Positions 61,042 to 64,000 of a DNA stretch of 64,000 bases are shown here, in pieces. Numbering within the stretch: position 1 is the stretch's first letter; the number at the start of each line of letters is the position of its first letter. Where the stretch lies: assembly GCF_002843235.3 (NCBI RefSeq), contig NZ_CP031123.2:3038001-3102000 (forward strand). The letters run 5' to 3'. The notes beneath the pieces were generated by a model that saw only the letters and a list, made by a program, of their open reading frames with translations, ran no database searches and was not told where the DNA came from. The translations under genes were made by a program, and so were the position numbers. The stretch is from Providencia huaxiensis (GTDB taxonomy: Bacteria; Pseudomonadota; Gammaproteobacteria; Enterobacterales; Enterobacteriaceae).

Positions 61042-62222
61042 TGCATCGTCTCCGCATTTTTAATTGTTGTTTTCGCTGGCTTATAAACTGCGTTTGCCTC
61101 ACCTAATTTCGGGGCCCGGTGGGTCGAATGAGGTTTCTTTCCATTAAAAAAAACCGGTTGAGAAACCAATGGCGTTCCTCCGTCATTCAGGTGTGTTAGC
61201 ACTTGCCTCACTTGGGCATGCTCACTTTGTGTGGCTTGGTGTAAATTATGGATTGGTGAGGCAGGCACACCCGCGTTTAATAATATGTCGCATACCTCTT
61301 CAACGGTTTTTTGGCATGTCCAACTTTCGATTTCTTCTCGAAGCTCAGCTTGGTGCTGTGTTCGACTCGGGTCATTAAGGTAACGTGGGTCGTGGCATAA
61401 CTGCGTTTTTTCCATACACTCGCAAAAGCGTTGAAATAACTTTTCACTGGCAATCGCGATAACCACTAAACCGTCTTTTGCTTGATAGGTATCGAATGGC
61501 GTGGATACTGGATGGCGGTTCCCCACTAAGCTCGGGGCCTTATCATTCGCAAATAGGTTTGAAAGCCCAGTTAACTGCATGCTTAATAAGACATCCACCA
61601 TCGCCACATCAATATACTGTGCCGCTTCGCCATGACGCTCTCGCGAAAATAACGCACTGCTTATCGCCCATGATGCAAACATCCCTGCACACACATCGCC
61701 AATTGACTCACCGCTACGTGTTGGCCCCGTTTCTGGGAAACCCGTGACACTCATTAGGCCCGACATCGCTTGTGCCACGATGTCATAAGCGGGATAACTG
61801 GCTAATGGGCTATTTTGTCCAAAACCAGAAATACTGGCGTAGATTAATTGGGGGTTGTACTGCTTCAAGCTATCGAAATCGATACCAAGTCGTTGAGTCA
61901 CACCAGGGCGAAAGTTTTCAACTACCACATCACTTTCTTGGATTAATTGGAATAGAATCGCCCGGTCTTCGTCCGCTTTAAGATCCAATTCAATACTGCG
62001 TTTACCTCGGTTAATCAAACCGTAATAAACACTTTCGCCATCAATGAATGGCCCTAAATGGCGGCTATCATCACCGTGGTTGGGAACTTCGATTTTGATC
62101 ACTTCAGCACCGAGATCGGCCATCATACCCGTGCAATAAGGGCCGGCTAACACACGGCTTAAATCGATCACTTTGATCCCCGCCAGTGGCCCTTGTCTTT
62201 TCTGAGTTAACGCAGCATTCAT
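61038..62222 (-). CDS. Family III (CaiB/BaiF) CoA-transferase
   Basis: The 394-residue protein has the class III CoA-transferase pattern. It begins with GPLAGIKVIDLSRVLAGPYC, has DLGAEVIKIE, and carries the nucleophilic Asp176 in SIGDVCAGM. The rest of the fold is complete. It is located between hutU (56-base gap with a hairpin) and the dehydrogenase (4-base overlap). Family III enzymes move CoA between carboxylic acids, as CaiB does between carnitine and crotonobetainyl-CoA. Here urocanyl-CoA could be the CoA donor for imidazolepropionate; this is inference. Confidence 0.92.
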   Translation of the reverse strand: MNAALTQKRQGPLAGIKVIDLSRVLAGPYCTGMMADLGAEVIKIEVPNHGDDSRHLGPFIDGESVYYGLINRGKRSIELDLKADEDRAILFQLIQESDVVVENFRPGVTQRLGIDFDSLKQYNPQLIYASISGFGQNSPLASYPAYDIVAQAMSGLMSVTGFPETGPTRSGESIGDVCAGMFASWAISSALFSRERHGEAAQYIDVAMVDVLLSMQLTGLSNLFANDKAPSLVGNRHPVSTPFDTYQAKDGLVVIAIASEKLFQRFCECMEKTQLCHDPRYLNDPSRTQHQAELREEIESWTCQKTVEEVCDILLNAGVPASPIHNLHQATQSEHAQVRQVLTHLNDGGTPLVSQPVFFNGKKPHSTHRAPKLGEANAVYKPAKTTIKNAETMQ

Positions 62223-62248
62223 ACTGAATTCCTTCTATTTCAGAAAGA

Positions 62249-62271
62249 TGCCAGCTCAATTTCAGCTGGCA
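62249..62271 (-). terminator. Hairpin between hutU and the CoA-transferase gene
   Basis: TGCCAGCT/AGCTGGCA (62249-62256 with 62264-62271) has a 7-nt loop. On the minus strand it is followed by TCTTTCT, so it may be a partial terminator setting the ratio of hutU to the downstream genes. Confidence 0.55.
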
Positions 62272-62278
62272 CACGACA

Positions 62279-63946
62279 TTACTTCACCATAGGCAAACTA
62301 AGCCCTTGCTCTTTCGCACAGTTAATGGCGATGTCATAACCTGCATCTGCATGACGCATAACACCTGTTGCAGGGTCATTATGTAAAACACGCGCTAAAC
62401 GTTTATCTGCAGCATCGGTTCCATCACACACAATGACAACCCCCGAGTGCTGTGAGAAGCCCATTCCAACACCACCACCATGATGTAAACTGACCCATGT
62501 TGCACCACCAGCGGTATTTAACAGTGCATTCAATAAAGGCCAGTCTGATACGGCATCAGAGCCATCTTTCATGGATTCCGTTTCACGGTGTGGGCTTGCA
62601 ACAGAGCCTGAATCTAAGTGATCACGACCAATGACAATCGGGCCCTTTAACTCGCCACTTTTCACCATTTCGTTGAAAGCACGCCCCAATCTTTCTCTGT
62701 CTTTTAAGCCTACCCAACAAATACGAGCAGGAAGCCCTTGGAATGCGATACGTTCACGTGCCATATCGAGCCAATTATGTAAGTGTTTGTCATCGGGTAA
62801 TAATTCTTTTACTTTTTGGTCTGTTTTATAGATATCTTCTGGGTCACCTGATAACGCAACCCAACGGAATGGGCCAACACCTTCACAAAATAGTGGGCGG
62901 ATATAAGCAGGAACAAAACCAGGGAAATCAAAGGCATTGCTAATCCCTTCATCTTTTGCCATTTGGCGAATATTGTTGCCGTAGTCAAAAGCCGCTGAGC
63001 CTCGTTTTTGCATCGTTAGCATCGCATCCACTTGTACGGCCATACTTTTTTTCGCCGCTGTGGTTACCTCGGCAGGTGCAGTTTGCTGTTTTTCACGCCA
63101 TTGGGCGAGTGTCCAGCCCTGTGGTAAGTAACCGTGTACTGGGTCATGGGCACTCGTTTGGTCGGTGACTGAATCAGGGGTAATATTGCGTTTCACCAGT
63201 TCACTGTAAACATCAGCCGCATTACCTAATAGCCCAACAGAAACGGGTTGGCCATTGGCTTTGGCTTCTTCGATATATTGCAGGGCTTCATCAAGCGAAG
63301 TCGCTTTTTTGTCTACATAACGGGTTCTTAGGCGAAAATCGATACGGCTTTCATCACATTCGACCGCTATCATGCTAAAACCCGCCATGGTTGCTGCTAA
63401 CGGCTGCGCCCCGCCCATCCCACCTAAACCGCCCGTTAAGATCCAACGCCCTGCTGCGTTACCATTAAAGTGTTGTTTGGCCAGTGAAACGAACGTTTCA
63501 TAGGTGCCTTGGACGATCCCTTGAGAACCAATGTAGATCCAAGAACCAGCCGTCATTTGGCCATACATCATTAAGCCTTTACGATCTAACTCATTAAAGT
63601 GATCCCAATTCGCCCAGTGAGGAACAATATTTGAATTTGCAATCAATACACGCGGCGCATCTGGATGGGTAGGGAACACACCGACGGGTTTACCTGACTG
63701 CACTAGCAAAGTTTGGTCATCTTCCAACGTTGTTAGCACATCTAAAATTTTGTCATAGCATTCCCAATCACGTGCCGCACGGCCGATGCCACCATAGACC
63801 ACTAAGCTTTGAGGGTGCTCAGCAACATCCGGGTCTAAATTATTTTGGATCATGCGGTATACCGCTTCTGTCAGCCAGCTTTTACAGGTTTTCTCACTGC
63901 CACGTGGTGCGCGGATCACTCGAGTTGAGTCAGTACGATTTAACAT
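62279..63946 (-). CDS. hutU: Urocanate hydratase
   Basis: Urocanase adds water to urocanate, giving 4-imidazolone-5-propanoate, using tightly bound NAD+. I start at 63946 ([16 protein letters not shown]), which has AGGGG about nine bases upstream; the longer frame to 63964 begins before this site. The 555-residue protein is full length, with the glycine-rich NAD site [14 protein letters not shown] and the [18 protein letters not shown] segment near the C-terminus. Only 54 bases of upstream DNA are visible, so hutH may lie beyond the window. Confidence 0.96.
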   Translation of the reverse strand: MLNRTDSTRVIRAPRGSEKTCKSWLTEAVYRMIQNNLDPDVAEHPQSLVVYGGIGRAARDWECYDKILDVLTTLEDDQTLLVQSGKPVGVFPTHPDAPRVLIANSNIVPHWANWDHFNELDRKGLMMYGQMTAGSWIYIGSQGIVQGTYETFVSLAKQHFNGNAAGRWILTGGLGGMGGAQPLAATMAGFSMIAVECDESRIDFRLRTRYVDKKATSLDEALQYIEEAKANGQPVSVGLLGNAADVYSELVKRNITPDSVTDQTSAHDPVHGYLPQGWTLAQWREKQQTAPAEVTTAAKKSMAVQVDAMLTMQKRGSAAFDYGNNIRQMAKDEGISNAFDFPGFVPAYIRPLFCEGVGPFRWVALSGDPEDIYKTDQKVKELLPDDKHLHNWLDMARERIAFQGLPARICWVGLKDRERLGRAFNEMVKSGELKGPIVIGRDHLDSGSVASPHRETESMKDGSDAVSDWPLLNALLNTAGGATWVSLHHGGGVGMGFSQHSGVVIVCDGTDAADKRLARVLHNDPATGVMRHADAGYDIAINCAKEQGLSLPMVK

Positions 63947-63948
63947 GG

Positions 63949-63954
63949 TTGTAT
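63949..63954. promoter_or_regulatory. HutC-like half-site at the hutU start
   Basis: TTGTAT (GGATACAACC on the minus strand) lies just before the hutU ATG. It matches one half of HutC-type operators; the other half is not convincing. Confidence 0.25.
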
Positions 63955-64000
63955 CCCCTATCATCCATTTTTAATTAACTTTAAATTAACAATTTTATTT

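Overview
The window is a chromosomal segment of an AT-rich gammaproteobacterium of the Morganellaceae, most probably Providencia. This rests on three things. Housekeeping proteins such as Fis, RapZ, DusB and PrmA look very close to their Escherichia coli counterparts as I remember them. The tryptophanase and its TnaC leader peptide look almost identical to those of Proteus vulgaris. There is also an ERIC-type intergenic repeat. No database search was possible, so all names come from recognising families and motifs.

Layout. Positions 1-1900 hold the envelope-stress proteases degQ (cut by the window edge) and degS. Positions 2000-6850 (minus strand) hold murA, ibaG and the phospholipid-transport operon mlaFEDCB. 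Positions 7300-14370 (plus strand) hold the Kdo/LPS-export genes kdsD-kdsC-lptC-lptA-lptB, followed by rpoN-hpf-ptsN-rapZ-npr. Positions 14500-18500 hold rnk, tldE, darP, an unrecognised basic small protein with a low-molecular-weight phosphatase-like partner, and an alpha/beta hydrolase. Positions 18500-29150 (minus strand) hold a barnase/barstar pair, tldD, a nitrilase-family amidase, yhdP, rng, yhdE, mreD and mreC. mreB follows at 29233-30276. Positions 30880-38830 (plus strand) hold acuI, aroQ-accB-accC, yhdT-panF, prmA and dusB-fis.

From about 38900 onward the content is more accessory. It holds a chemoreceptor with a clear sigma-28 promoter, a TonB-dependent receptor followed by its own TonB-like gene, and the tnaC-tnaA-tnaB tryptophan-degradation operon. 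It also holds a three-gene outer-membrane lipoprotein operon (CsgG-like, DUF4810, DUF799/GNA1162), an MFS aromatic-acid-type transporter, and an unrecognised two-gene membrane/propeller unit.

The last 10 kb (53.8-64 kb) is the most interesting part. A HutC-type GntR regulator diverges from a minus-strand array of hutU (urocanase), a family III CoA-transferase, an acyl-CoA dehydrogenase, an NCS1 permease, etfB, etfA and ETF-ubiquinone oxidoreductase. No hydratase, hydroxyacyl-CoA dehydrogenase or thiolase is present. I infer that this is a route that activates imidazolepropionate with CoA, desaturates it to urocanyl-CoA, releases urocanate and feeds it to urocanase, with the electrons passing through ETF to ubiquinone. 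This reading is based on gene context only; the substrate is not proven by the sequence.
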